From Rotaria socialis (Eukaryota > Rotifera > Eurotatoria > Philodinida > Philodinidae), in NCBI GenBank assembly GCA_905331475.1, contig CAJNYU010004581.1, positions 186,001-250,000 of the forward strand: a stretch of 64,000 nt of DNA. The letters are read 5' to 3'. The notes below the pieces were generated by a model. That model did not search any database. It saw only the letters and a list, made by a program, of their open reading frames with translations, and had not been told where the DNA came from. Of this stretch, positions 1 to 13,331 are shown piece after piece (positions within the stretch are counted from its first letter, which is position 1; every line of letters starts with the position of its first letter). A program made the translations under genes and the position numbers.

Positions 1-516
1 GCTTCAGAAAAATAAAAATCAACATTTTAAAATTTTCAAGTTTTGAAAAGTCTGTGCTACTTGCTGACAACCAATTTTGAGTAATTTATTTTTCTCGTTA
101 CGACCTATTAAATCATGAAAGTCTAGGAAAATATCGATTTTTCCATGAAGAGTTCTCTTATGTTTTTCTCTAGAGCAGTTATTTCAATGTTCCGTCGAAA
201 GGACATTCAACATTTAAGAATTAATATTGCTTTTAGTGAGCAAAATATATTCATACTTTGCTTAGTTTTTCATTTTATTTATTATAATACTATGCTTTTT
301 TAAAATTTTGGCTATCAATACAAGATAAGATATGAATTAAAATGAATCATATCAAATAGTTAACTAGCACTATTCTATCGTATCTTAGTGGTGTCATCGT
401 TTTTTGTTATCTTTCTTTATTACTAAGTAATCAAATGCAAAACAAAAGAGAGCTGCGTCACGCATTTCTATATATACTAAGTATCAGAAGACTATCAAAT
501 TATAAGTAACCAGATA
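1..516. other. Upstream intergenic sequence, no gene seen
   Basis: AT-rich sequence before the caveolin start codon. I see no exon-like reading frame, RNA gene or repeat here. It presumably contains the caveolin promoter and 5' untranslated region, but no core element could be assigned. Confidence 0.4.
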
Positions 517-1051
517 ATGGCTGCCAGTAATGCACACGAAAATAACATTTATCCATCGTTACTACCTGATGGATCTGATAATCGCGACCCAAATGGTATA
601 AATAAACATCTTCAAGTATTGAAATAGAATTGTTTTTTTTTGCAACGAAATGCTATTGTTATTATTTTTCCTTTTCTAGCTGGATTTTTTCAATGTTATT
701 GCTGAGCCTGATTCGAGCGCTTATAATTTTGCAGTATTGCATGAAGTTTCAGAGAAAGTTTATCAATACAGTAAACTTTGTATTTACCGTCTATTAGCTA
801 TTCTTGTTGGTTTACCATTAATGTTATGTTGGGGTATTATTTTTGGTGCCTACACATTCTTTATGATTTGGATTGTTGCGCCTAGTCGTCGTTTATCGCA
901 ATCAATAATTGCCGAATGTGGTATTCCTATTCAAACAGTCAGCGATGCTGTCATTGCTCCACTCTATCGTTCATGTGGACAAGTATTTTCTAGTGTTCGC
1001 ATAAGTTTATTTAATCAAACAGCCGTGGCAACAAAAACAATTCAAGTATAA
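517..1051 (+). CDS. CAV: Caveolin
   Basis: Caveolins are hairpin-inserted plasma-membrane scaffold proteins that build caveolae. Two exons are seen: 517-595 (start codon ATG, peptide begins MAASNAHENN) and 680-1051. Exon 2 opens with DFFNVIAEPD, matching the caveolin signature FEDVIAEP. It continues with the YRLL segment and a long hydrophobic hairpin (LVGLPLMLCWGIIFGAYTFF), then the C-terminal amphipathic part with CGQVFSSVRISLF, which parallels the family's GKIFSNVRI. Total length is about 150 residues, in the family range. Oddity: the obvious donor (GT at 596) and acceptor (AG at 678-679) leave one base out of phase, so the exon 1 junction or a T-run in exon 2 (681-690) needs checking. Family identity is firm; the first exon is less certain. 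Confidence 0.85.
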
Positions 1052-1120
1052 ATGACTAGGTTAAAAACGAGCACGAAAAACAGAAACAATAAAATGATTG
1101 AATAACTTTTTTTCTCTTTT

Positions 1121-3334
1121 CTAATATGGAAGCTCAAGTTTTTTCAAAGCTCTTGTTAAAATTTCATGTTCAGACATTAATAAGTGATCAATTAAATCAT
1201 TATTTTTAAATGACGCTATATTTAATGAACGGATAAATAATTGTATACGTGTTCTGAGAAATGTTCGCACATCATTATCTTTGTCTAATGCGTAGATATT
1301 GAAAAATTCATCCATTGCCGTATTTTTTGAAAGAACATTGGTCACATCATCTTTTATAATTAAACATAAATATGCAAAGAAAATTAAAGAAAGAATTCTA
1401 TGCCGTCTTACCTAAGCTCATAAGGAAAATTTTGATAAAAATAAATACAGCTGGATTGAAAAGTTCATCATCAACAAACAAGAGATATTTATCTGATCTA
1501 AAATAATTATACATTAATAAAACTTAAGACAGTAATGCTAGGTAGCATAGTCCTTTTAATTATAAAGATAATCATATCGTTTGACCCAATAAATTTATCA
1601 GGTAACAAGGGCACTTAAAAACTGACTCATACTGAAGTTGACTTTCTTTATCGTTTTATTTCGTTAATGAGAGGGATGCCATTATTTTTGTTTTTTGTAA
1701 ACTTCAAAAATAATGAAACTAGTAGGAACATCGACATCCTGACTGGCAAATTACCACAAAATATGATAAAAATGAATATATTACTATGTTACTTCAAACT
1801 TCGGGAATATTTTCTCTTCGTGAATAGGGTGCAATAGAAGTTCTCCTGGCATGATCTCAATAAAAATTGAAATATATTTACGCTTCTAATCCATAACGTT
1901 GTAGAAGTTGACTTTTTTCTTCAAAACCTTTATCAGTCTTTGAAAGCGCTTTAAAAATAAAAGAATAGTAGTGTAATTTTGAACAAGAAGAAGTCTCATC
2001 TTTGCTTAGTTACCTAATTTTAGTAAATATGTATCATATGGATTGGGTTGATGAGGTACGAAACCATTATGTAGTAGATATTCAGCATTTGTTCGTTTTC
2101 CATAAAACATAAATATTTGTTCATTTTTTTCAATATTTTTCATTGTTTGACATTCAATTTGTCGAAGTTTTAAATCGTAATGAATACATTCTTGACCAAA
2201 TTCATGATTTAGAAAATCCATGACAGGTATCAATGATAATTGAGGTACTCCTTGATCATTCAATATATTATTCTGTCGTGTTGAAACTACGCTAACTGCC
2301 CATCTAAATTTCATTCAGAATCAAATTTTAATACGTAATACAAAAAAGAGACAGTACCTGTAAGCATCATACGAAAAATTCTCTGCAAGTTTTGAATGTG
2401 TTGGCTGACCCTTTGAAAAAATGAAGTTTCCAATACGGTAAAACTAAATAAAAGAAAAAACTTTGTCTTTTGAGTTACTTTAAGTAGATTATGTAAATAG
2501 CAATATTGTCTAGCGATTCGTTGTATATGTGTTAAAATGTCGCCTAAATATGAATTTATTTTATAACTAAATAACAAAAGAAAATAAATATTCTTACAGA
2601 GTGCAGCAGATGATTTAAGTCTATTCAATTGATCATAATTAAAATACAATGGTGTATTGAAATCAGTCGGTAAAATATCAATATATGGTTGCCATTTTGA
2701 TTGAGGTCGTTCGTGAAGAAGAAACAATGCTAGAGCTACATTTGGCATTGAACGAAGTAATGGATCTTTATCTATCAATGGGCTAAACGATGATGAATTC
2801 ATAATTGTATCCGTTGTGATGATCATTGAAAGTGGTACAGTAAGAAAACATTCGTCAGACTAGAAAAGTTCGTAAAATAAAATTTCTCAATACACAATTT
2901 TTATTGACACAAATTACTGAAAGAGTTCTTGTTGCTTTTAATCCTAATCCATAATTTTCAAAGGAAGATATTTCAAAACTCGACGTGTCAATACCATTGG
3001 AATGTAACCAATCGATAAAAACATTTAAATTTTCTTCACGATTACAAACTGGATTTACTTTTAAAAGTTCTATATCATTGAAAATAAAATTCATTTCATT
3101 GACTGACTTTATAATAATGAATTCTACCTTTTTCTATGTCAATTACTTTCTGTAATTTTTCATGAATCGGTTCAAATTGAGACCATTTTATAATTTCATT
3201 CATTGACCTGCATTCTATACAGAATATTATTGCTATCATCGAATTATCAAACGATAAAAATAAATACCTTGATATAGTTGAGCAATTAAATCTTCACGAT
3301 TTTCTAATAATTGTCTCTTTTTCTTTTTATCCAT
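1121..3334 (-). CDS. SETD3: SETD3-like protein-histidine N-methyltransferase
   Basis: SETD3 methylates actin on a histidine. The start at 3334 gives MDKKKKRQLLENRED. About nine short exons follow. Recognisable parts in order: FIDWLHSNGI..FENYGLGLKATRTLS; a junction to SDECFLTVPLSM; SKWQPYIDILPTDFNTPLYF; IARQYCYLHNLLK; FRWAVSVVSTRQN; the SET core DFLNHEFGQ and EQIFMFYGKRTNAEYLLHNG. The C-terminal Rubisco-substrate-binding-like domain is split into an exon ending LLQRYGLEA near 1885, an exon at about 1409-1500 (SDKYLLFVDDELFNPAVF) and the last exon 1121-1345 (NDLIDHLLMSEHEILTRALK). Every junction I tested keeps frame, with an intron of about 380 bp skipped before the 1409-1500 exon. It lacks the long acidic tail of the vertebrate protein. 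A plant-type Rubisco LSMT-like paralogue is possible, but the match to SETD3 is closer. Confidence 0.85.
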
Positions 3335-3763
3335 CTAAAATAAAATCATATTTCTCAATGGTCAATGCCATGATGAGTCAACAAGCAATCTCTGCAATGC
3401 ATCGATGGCGGCCATTATTCAAAACAAAAAGAAAGGAACTTCATTGCATGATTAAATATCGTTTTTATAAATGAATCAAATTCACAAACAAGGGTTTTAG
3501 AGGAGCGCATATATTTTTCTTGTTTTACTAAAATTCCAAAAGCATTAAACAATTATGAAAAAGTGGGGCGATTTTGTCTTTGTCTTACAATTTCAAAACA
3601 AAACATATCGATGTCCTCAGACGAAATTTTCGAGTACTCAAAACGGAAAATCAAAATTTACCGAAAGCAAATAAAAATGAACTAACACTTGAAAATAACA
3701 AGTAATTAACCTATTAAGAACAGGTGTACGAAACACAAAAAGAAGTCCTTTTTTATTGTTCTT

Positions 3764-6700
3764 CTATGCATAATAACTAGGCGATATCAAGACATCAGCC
3801 AGAATCACCAATTGATCTTCAGTAAATTTTTCCCGATGTTCATGCCACGAATCATGATGAGTTCGACGAAATTCTGATAATGCTTTCTTTATTGATTTCT
3901 ACAAAAGAAAAAAGATTCAAACCATGCAGATGTGATTTTCGTTCAAATCTAATCGAAAACAACATACTTGAATTAGGTCTGGATCATGTGAATGTTCACA
4001 AAGTAACATTAATGCTTCAGGCACATGATTTGGAATCTCGTAAGGACTTGACAAAACTATTGCACAAAGACCAAGAACGCCTATAGGTGAAAACAAAATA
4101 GAAATCGACGTACATATCTATCAATTTATATTCTAGTCATACTAACCGCCATGTCGTTTAACAACATTCTCTGGCGATGTAACCTTTTTTCCATCGACTT
4201 TTGTAAAGTAACTTGTTTTACTCATGGAGCGAAAATATTTCTATAAAAAAAGAGAAAAGCTTTATATAAACCAAAGCAAATAGTAAACTTTACCAGATCC
4301 TCATTATTAATTTGCATAAAACCACATTGATAAAATCCTGATAATGTAACAGACGCAACAGATCGAACTTCGAATTGTTCATCGAATAGACATTTGAAAA
4401 CAAGTTGTCTCAATCGTTGTACATAAGGTCGAACATTAAATAAATTACAAAAGATCATATTTTGAGTGAATTCCATAGCAGCTCGACGTGCATGCCATTT
4501 TGGACTCGAACAAACCTATAGAACAAGAAAGAATGCAAATAATCTTTCGCTATTTTTATTTTTTTCTATTATCTGTTAGACTCACGTGTTCCAATTGTTC
4601 AATCAATTCTTCCATAAGAGATGTAGTAATATAGGTTACAGCCAAGCACATACGGCTAACTATTGAACTTGTACGAATAACATCATCATTGGCTACGATA
4701 CTATCGATCTCACAGAGCTAAACAATCGAAGATATGTTTAATAAAGAAATGAAATACAACATGCATAATATTTATGTATACATGAGGAAAAATACGAATA
4801 ATTGCATGTTTTACTGGTTGAATATGACCAGAGAATATCAGTGTGTGCAGTTGTATTACTAAGTGACACACAATAAAGACAGAGCAGTGCGTTTTTTAAT
4901 ATAAAGCATTCATTCTTTTTTCTACCTGTTTCAATATAATTTACAGCGTCTCGAGATTTCGAATCAATTTCAACACCTTGACCAGAAATAGTTGCTATGA
5001 TAGAAAAGAACTTTTAGATTTTTATTTTTGAAAAGAAAATAATATTGTACCTAAAGGTTGTTTTTCATAGATTTTTATTGCTTGATCTAATCGTTCACGA
5101 ATATTGTCAATAAACTGATCAACATCGGGATGACGTGTCGATTGACCATTGGATAATTTCACATCAAAGCTAAGTGCCGTGGCTAAGACACTAATAGATA
5201 AAAACAAAAAAATGAATGATTCTCAAGTCTGAATTTAAAATTTAAAGAAAAAGCAAATATTTACCTAGCAATACGTTCTCGTATTGCTTTATATGAATGA
5301 CCAATAAAGTCTTTAGCATGTTGACTAAGAGCACACCATACTGACGGAATACGCCATTCAAGATTACTCAGTTTTTGAACAAGATTCCAGTGTGATGTTT
5401 CAAGAAATGTATTGCCTATTGTTTGATTGTTGAGTAGAGAACGAAGAAAATCAATTGCACGATGCATTCGACGCGGATCTTCGTCTTCCTATTAAAAAAA
5501 AGGATTCAATACATACGATGTTTCATGAGTAAAAACGAAAATGAAAGGAAGTAATCTGTTCAACACACCATGCCATATTTAAAACATGAACCCCAATGTC
5601 CAACTGTTTCAGTACAAAGACTTGCACAAACTTCATTAAGAAGTGGAGTTAATTTTTTCCACAATTCATCAATCTGAACAAAAACGACAACAAATAAATG
5701 AGTATTGTTTTTCTTTTGAATCATACCATATCTAGAGTCCAATGTTTTGAACCACGAATCATTCCAGCAACAATTTCCGCTGCTACTCGATGGCTACCTT
5801 CTTGTTTCTTTGTTTTTTCACGAATTAAAATATATAATTCATCCATGAAACTATCGACTAAATCCAAACCAAAGTTTCGAAACAGACCCTAATAAAAGAG
5901 ACAAATGAATATTAAAACTATGCTGATCATACTATTGAAAACTACAGCAATAAGGATACAATCATCATAACTGCATAGAGACCTGTTATTCAAGTACAAA
6001 AAAAAGGATCAGTAGTGTGAAATCCAAAATTTACATTCAATTCTATATTGTTCTTTATATTCGAGATAGGAACTCTTAGCAAGGAAGATGTCTCCTGTCT
6101 ATTGTAGCAGCCAATCAAACATGAGAATTTTAAGTTCATTAGATTGAAAGTCTACTACAAAAATCAAATGAAACTAATGTTGTATCCTTATTCGCGCATT
6201 TGTAATTTTCTCTGTTGATTTACTTTAAACATTCGAAATCGATGAATATCAAAATTGATTTCTTCCTCTTCTTCATCCAAAACCATAAACTGAGTAATTT
6301 TATTGATAAAACTCTTATCCATAAATTTCTCATATAAAATTGCAACATCTTCTGGCATATTGCCTTTCGTATATCGTTCACGTTTATTCATAGTATATTT
6401 AATTGTTTTTGGCCATTTGTAATATCCATGATAGCTTTTATCCAAAAAGCATGTTTCTTCCCATTCTTTCTGTGTTTTAGCAGGTTTATAATTGTCAATT
6501 GTTACCCAAAGATTATCATCGCGATCACCTGGACGACATTCTTCAACATCAACTGGTCGTTGAAGAATTTCTCCAAGTGTTTTCTCCACATAAATGCGAG
6601 CTGGTTTTTGTATACGACAAAATGCCGCAACACCTTTTTCAGAAATCTATACAAAAAGAAACTTATGTAAGATAAATTAGCAGCAATTGAATAAAATAAC

Positions 6701-9700
6701 TCAACCTTTCGTAGCTCAACATTATCATGAACAAGAAAATCAACAAATGTTCGAATACATGATGAAGGTATTGGGACACGCTTTTGAAGAAGTAACCAAA
6801 TAAATGCCATAGCCATTTCTTGTTGTCGCCAAGTCCTAAAGTTTTCAATAGGTCATGTTTTACGGTGGAAAAAAAACAAATTACAATAGTTGATTATAGA
6901 ATAATGAATTTAGTGTTTCCATAAGATTATTATACGATTGAATATTGGCTTGATTTCGTTTTTCACGCATCTGTTCTCGTGATATTAATTCGTGTTCTTC
7001 TAAGGGTCTCCATAATTCAATGGCTGCTTTGATTGATAGATCGTTTGTATCTTCAACAATAGCTGGAGTATCGAATTGTTTACCAATCTTTTCCATAATA
7101 CGATCAAGTAATTTTTGTGTACTAATTTTCGTTGCATGCATTGTACGTGCAAGCGTTGGCCATAGTTTTTCAAGTAATGTCCATGAATGTTTCGTTGGTA
7201 TAAAAATAGATTCATTTCCAAGAAGAATATAAAGGCAACCTTTTATTTGATCATGATCAGCTTCACCTGGATTATCAAGTAATTCTAGAATTCGATCAAT
7301 AACAACTTGATACGAGAAAAGGTAACGTCGTAAAATATGAAATAAATAAACTTGTGCATTACGACGAACCTATGTGACATAGAAAGAGAATATGTTATAG
7401 AACACAAAACGATAAATTATTCTGTATATTTACTTCACCGTATCGATGAATCGATAATTCGAATAATTTAAGTATGACTTGTTTATCAATTTCACTTAAA
7501 CTTTGATAATTACTAATAGAGAATAACTATTGAAAAGAAAATTTTCTTATAGTTTCATGTTTTTTCATCTATATTTAAAATCATTGGTTTACTTCGAGCT
7601 GTACTGCAATTCGTCTAATGATCACAAAACGAGGATGCGTTCGTTTGCCGAAGAGTTTATTTTTATATAAATATTTAATGCTTTCAAGATCTTTACATAA
7701 TTTATCAACATATTGTTCAAATACACCGAAATAGATTGATGCTAATGAATAAATCTACAAAGAATTTTAGTAGCGAAAAAAAATTTTAAATTAAAAAGCA
7801 TACTTTCAAAGAAATTTTTATTGATGATGCGTCATCGGAATGATTTTCGACAAGAACATCTAGACGAAAGCGTTTAATTCCAGTTTATTAATTCTACTCA
7901 TAAAAATCTTACCAAGTAATTTGCCTACATCAATTAGAAGACGCATTCGTAAATTCTCTCTAAATTCTAAAATAATCATATGAGAAATTATTGAAAAAAA
8001 ATAGACGCCTCTTAGTTTTGATAACATACGAGGTTGTTTAGCATAAAGTGTATATGTAGATCGATGTTTCGTATCGAATGGAACTACAGATGGTATTCTA
8101 TAGAGAATATTTAATGAAAGTCTTTTTACGATTTAAAAAATGCTAGAGTTACTTACAGATCAGCTACTTCTTTACTATCAATTCGCGGTACCATACGAAA
8201 GCATCCGATAGCTATAAAACGTATTAAAGTCAGCGATCTTAGTCGTTCTTCATTGGTCATTTTTGAGCATTTTTCATTTAACAATTGTAATTCAGGATAA
8301 ATAAATGTTTCAACGAATTCACATGCAAAATCAACTTCATCTTCATTTGGAATATGAAATTGAACATTAAGTTTATCAAATTCAACATGTTGACCCCAAG
8401 CCTATTAGTGCACAATAAGATAAATGACTAAACTTCGAATGAACTTACTCGAATAGGTAAGAAATCTGTGAAGGGTTCTTCAATATTTTCAACAGTTAAA
8501 CGATATTCAAGTGGATATACGTATGATAATGTTTTAAGTAAATTTTTTGCAGCATTAGCTACAGCTTCATATGATTCTTTATGAATAATATGAATACATC
8601 GATGAAATACAGATAGAATCATTGGTTTATAGATAATTAATGCATCACCACGAGCACGAACAAGTTCAGAAAATAGTGTTAAAGACCAAGTTAATTCTGG
8701 ATCACCCTTATGATCCGATAATATGGTTGTTTCTGAATGATTTAAAATTTTTTCAATACGTTCACAGGTTTGTGGTAGAAGATATTTAAGTGTTTCTTCA
8801 GGATTTCCTTTCAGTATAGCACGTACAAGACCATTAAGAAGCCTACTAATTTTAGGTGAAAAAGATGATGCTGCCAAGAAGTTTGTAATTTTCTCTCGAA
8901 TCATCTGTAAAACAAAAGAAACATTTCTATTTAGATAGCAATGGAAATTCTATTGATGTGTGAGCATACTTGAAAAATCTTCTTGCTACATTGCTGAACA
9001 ATACCAGAGATCATGGAAGTTAATTCTTGGCTAGCTTCTTGATCTTCTGAATTTGTCTCATGATTAAGTACAACAGCATCGGACATTTCAGTTGATAGTG
9101 TATCAATCATTTGAAATGTTCGATTAAGAAATTCAGTTACGAAATCTTCGAATTTTGCTGTTGACAAACAAACTTCTTTTTCGATCTGTTAGAAAATAAT
9201 CGTATTCGAAATAAATTTATTAGAATTGAAAAGAAAGTTTTTTTGTACTTCGGTTAGATCATTTCGTGTATGAATAGCAGATGAACAATCGATACAGGTT
9301 ACAAGCATTAGAATTGCATTGAGAAATTGAAATGTTACAGCAGTTTTTTTGAAATCATTTGAATCAATACCAGGTAGAACAGCCATTAGTAATGGTAAAA
9401 CATAGGTTTGACCTTGTGAAAAATCCGGTGTTTGTCGTACAATTTGACGAGCCATATCCGCTAGGCAAGTCACAAGAGATGTAAAGCGATGTGGTTCAGT
9501 CATACTGTTGACCGAAGAGAAGAGCCTAGATAAAGAAAAAAGTTTAAATAGTTAGTTAATGAATCGAGCTAATTTCTCGATCTACGAACAAGTCAACCAA
9601 TGGTGGAACGATTAATTCTGGCCGAAGCATTGATAGAAATTGGCACGCTTTTGCTGCTTCTTCAAGATGCGCTTTATTAAAAATTGATATAAATACGCAT

Positions 9701-11401
9701 TCTTTGACGCAATTAACAAAATTTGTAATATCATTTTCTGTCAGTCGATAATGTTCAGGTGGATTAAAATGCCATACCGAATCAGCCTTACGTTCTCTAT
9801 AGAAGTTAACGATAAATAGTATCGCATAATAATAATAATAATAATAATACACTTACAGATGAAGTCGATCAACAAATGCTTGTGATAATTTCGAAAGAAA
9901 ACTAACAAGATCTTGTTGAAATTCTCCTGTATTCGATGGATGATAAAAACTTTTAATAGCAGTAAATAAATCTGTTAGATATTGTAAACATGAACTTCCA
10001 TTGCCCATCATAGCAACAATCCATGTTGCAGTAATCGATATAGAATAATTTTGTACACGTGACGATACGTGTACGTTTGCAACCGGAAGTGAAAAACTTT
10101 TAAGTATACGTGTGAAAATCTAATGCACAAAATTCTTCGTATTATAAGATCATTAAGAAAAATTATACTTTTGGCATCCAAGGTTCCCAATCAATATATC
10201 CAATATTACACCAGGCAACAAATGAAAATATATTGATCATATTCTAAAGAAGAAAATAATTCTTTTTCGCTAGGAAAAATCGAAATTTTGATAAGAAACT
10301 TTTTGATTTTGGTGAGTTTTCTGACTGAAAAAAAGAGTTATGTAAAGCATCACATTATATTATATTGTTTCAATAAAAACAAAGATGAATCTATACGATG
10401 AGAACTCGTGATTATACTCTCAACATATCCTGAAAGTTTCATGCGATTTGATTCAAGATCAATTTTTTCTGTGGCATAAGTTTTAAAACTAACCTGCTCC
10501 CAATCGGGATTGTTACAAACAGTTTCCCAAATACTCAAAAATTCCGGTAACCATAGTCTAAATAGAAAAATGTTTTTCTCGATTCATACGAGTTATTTCG
10601 TTGTTTTAATAAGTTCTACTTGAATCCTTGATCATGTAATTTCGGTGGTAAGTGAACAGGTAGGAAAAGATCTAAATAACACATAGCATCACTAAAAACT
10701 GAATCGAATGGGCATAACCATGGGCGAAATTCATCGAGTATTTCCTGTGTTGCTGTTGCCGAAAAATATGGACGACAACTACGAACACAATACAAAAGTG
10801 ATTTTTCAACATCACTAAAAGAACAAATTACAAGCGAAAATTTAATTTATAAAAAAAGCCAAAGAAAATACAAACTTCGGTAATACAAGTAATGAATAGT
10901 TTTCATCGTTATTGAAAAGAATTAGTTTTACCCATGTGTAAAGTATTCGCCAGTCGACAATTAGATCATCGCGTTGAATCAAACGAGATTTACTAAAAAA
11001 AATAAAGATTTTTGTTTTAAAATTAATGAACAAAGAATATAAACAATTACGAACTTTAAAAGTTCATCGAGTATATCAAAACATGTTTTTGCATTTGAAT
11101 AATTCAAATCTGGTACAGATAGTACTGATAGATATAAATGAATGAATTTAAGATGGTCGCTTTTAGTAAAACATAGGCCATAAAGAGAAATAAATTGCTG
11201 TAATTTTGATGACCAAAGTGGAAAACCTGGTCGTAATTCCCTTAATTGAATAATACGTGAAATATTTTCACAGATTTCTTTGAACGATTGTAAACTTTGC
11301 TGATGAACAGCATCATGGAATGGTAAGAATTTGTTGTAAACATTGGGTTTTTGAAAATTATCATGTCCCATAGCTTCTATATATTGTTCGCTATCATGCA
11401 T
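3764..11401 (-). CDS. PSME4: Proteasome activator complex subunit 4 (PA200/BLM10), copy A
   Basis: PA200 is a giant HEAT-repeat solenoid that caps the 20S proteasome in the nucleus and opens its gate. Over twenty exons are separated by 45-90 bp introns. The N-terminal exon (10979-11401) reads [27 protein letters not shown], like vertebrate PSME4. Central exons carry the BLM10-type blocks (for example [17 protein letters not shown] at about 6390). The C-terminal exon reads [14 protein letters not shown] then [18 protein letters not shown] and stops at 3764-3766. The final YYA is the conserved motif that inserts into the proteasome alpha ring. No internal stop or frameshift was found in the exons checked. 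One intron (about 5890-6187) is about 290 bp, against about 60 bp in copy B. The vertebrate protein has about 1,840 residues; I did not join every exon. It is tandem with copy B and shares converted blocks with it. Confidence 0.93.
3783..4273. repeat. Identical block shared with PSME4 copy B (13351-13841)
   Basis: These 491 bases look identical by eye to 13351-13841, crossing the last exons and their introns of both PSME4 copies. The first difference is at 4274 versus 13842. Scattered mismatches continue to about 4614/14182, after which identity falls sharply. Intron identity inside otherwise diverged paralogues points to recent gene conversion. Confidence 0.85.
6369..6612. repeat. Identical block shared with PSME4 copy B (15631-15874)
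   Basis: These 244 bases match 15631-15874 without differences by eye, inside the exon encoding [12 protein letters not shown] to the FGV region. The coding sequence on both sides differs at many positions, so the match stops abruptly within an exon. Confidence 0.85.
8258..8428. repeat. Identical block shared with PSME4 copy B (17722-17892)
   Basis: These 171 bases match 17722-17892, crossing an exon-intron border. Near-identity extends to about 8480/17940. Flanking exons are clearly diverged. Confidence 0.8.
9070..9424. repeat. Identical block shared with PSME4 copy B (18530-18884)
   Basis: These 355 bases match 18530-18884 and include a complete intron. Just upstream and downstream the two copies differ at many synonymous and intron positions. 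Confidence 0.85.
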
Positions 11402-13331
11402 TGTTTCTATCGTTTATCTAATCAGAAAAAAATTTTAAATTAAACACAATTAATCATATCGAAAATAAAAAGTAAAAGTCATTCGTCATGCTTTTATTCA
11501 ATATGCCAACGCCATTCTTAAGCTATAAATAGCACGCGTGATTTATAACATACGAATCGTTCATAAAAAAAACTATCAACAGTGCAAACAAAATTTCTAT
11601 CATAAGGTGAGGAAATCTCATAATAGCTGTTTGAATAATTTAGAATGATATTTTGAATCCAAGCGTCATAGATTACAATTGAGAGAGAGAGAGAGAGAGA
11701 GAGAGATGAATCAACACATGACCTTATTTATTCGTATTCCTACCAGTATACTTTCATATACACCGGCAGCTCATTGCCGGTCAGAGAAAAGCGATCGCCA
11801 TGCCGCGATAGAATAGAGGTTTGTAGACAGGCGATTTCTTTGGTTGAATCACATACGAAGTCATTCGAGTAATGAATTAAAAATTGTTTTTCAAAGTAAG
11901 ATACTTTTCACTGAAGCTCATAAAACTATGTTCAGTCGCGTAGTCAGATTGGATTTACCAATCATCAGCCCACTCTGAGTCGACAAATTGATTACGTCAC
12001 TAATTGTTCTATTTTTAAAAAATAATGGTTTTAGTTATTCTCCTATTGATAAAAAAAAAATACAAGAATCTCATAGATATAGATAGTTAATATTACAATA
12101 ACTCACTAGCATTCATTTGATTAAATTAAATAGAGCAAATTGGCATTTTATTTCATAGCTATACTATCTTTATGGCAAATTCGATGAGTAATATAGGCAG
12201 TAAAGCGTAATTCGATACGTAGATTAATCATTATTTTACGGCTTTCGACAAGAGTTATAAGATGAGTTCTTATTTCTGAGTAAAAAGTGTACTACAACTA
12301 AATAATTGTTTGGCAGACAATATTTACCTCAGTGCTAGCTTTATCTATACGGTTTTTGTGTGCTAATCTAAAGAAGAATACTTATACTGAGAAGAATTCG
12401 AGGAATTTAAGCTTCATTTATATCAAAACACATAGGAAAAAAACACTTGAAGGACTACTTTGAAAAATCTCATCATTAAGATCAAATGAGTACTAGAGGG
12501 AAATTTTAAATCCAATAATAATGATTAAAAAAATAGCAAACTCATATATTTCTGTAAGCAAAGTGAAGCGTTCCAATTGCGAAAGTAAAACTTCCTAATG
12601 ATCTCATGTATGAAAAAAAGAATTATAATATTTTCAAAGATAATTTCAATTCCGAAACTTAACCAAAAACATTATTCGATAGATTTCACCACGTTATCTT
12701 CCTTCTAAGCTTTTAAAAGCACATGCCACTTCAACAATCAATCACAAGTCCTGAAATTTAGATCATGCAGGTGTACTAGACTTCTACAAAAATATAAATG
12801 TGTACTTAACACAATGAGATATCGATGCAAACGTAACAAAAGCATGCTCAAAGAAAAAAACGAATTCAATTAGGCTTGATGCTAAACTCATTTCCATGCA
12901 CAAAACTTCTCACCGCTTTTTTTATCACATTATCGAAAAAAAAAATAATTCTTTGAGTTTTAATCTAAAGCAAACAGTTTCTTCTGAGTTTTTTTTCAAT
13001 ATATGTCTCTACATATATATATTTATATAATAATAAAAAAAAACAAAAAGAAAGCGAAAGAACCGTCTTCGTTTCGTGAAAAAGAGAAAAAAAACCAAAT
13101 TTGCCTTATGTCTAACAACAACAAAAAACCAGAATATGTAATTTCAAGAAAAAATGAAAAGAAACATTCGTGATTGTGACAGCAGATTGTACTAGGCAAG
13201 GAAAGCTCTTAAGAGAAACAAACAAACCGGGGTATTCATATCATTTCGATTCTTGGTTTGAGAGAATATGAAAAAAAAGAGGAAAAAACATCACAGTAAG
13301 TAATGTTACTGCAGTAATTCATTCGGTTTTA
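11402..13331. other. Spacer between the two PSME4 copies
   Basis: 1.9 kb of AT-rich sequence with no convincing exon. It contains a (GA)n tract at 11681-11706 and several A/T homopolymers. It must hold the promoter of copy A and the 3' untranslated region of copy B. It shows no obvious similarity to the sequence upstream of copy B. Confidence 0.5.
11681..11706. repeat. (GA)n microsatellite
   Basis: Thirteen consecutive GA units in the spacer between the PSME4 copies. Confidence 0.95.

Noticed and set aside
3880..4086. Identical plus-strand 68-codon frames at 3880-4086 and 13448-13654
   Set aside because: They are antisense shadows of the converted 3' block of the two PSME4 genes; identity follows from the gene conversion, not from a separate gene.
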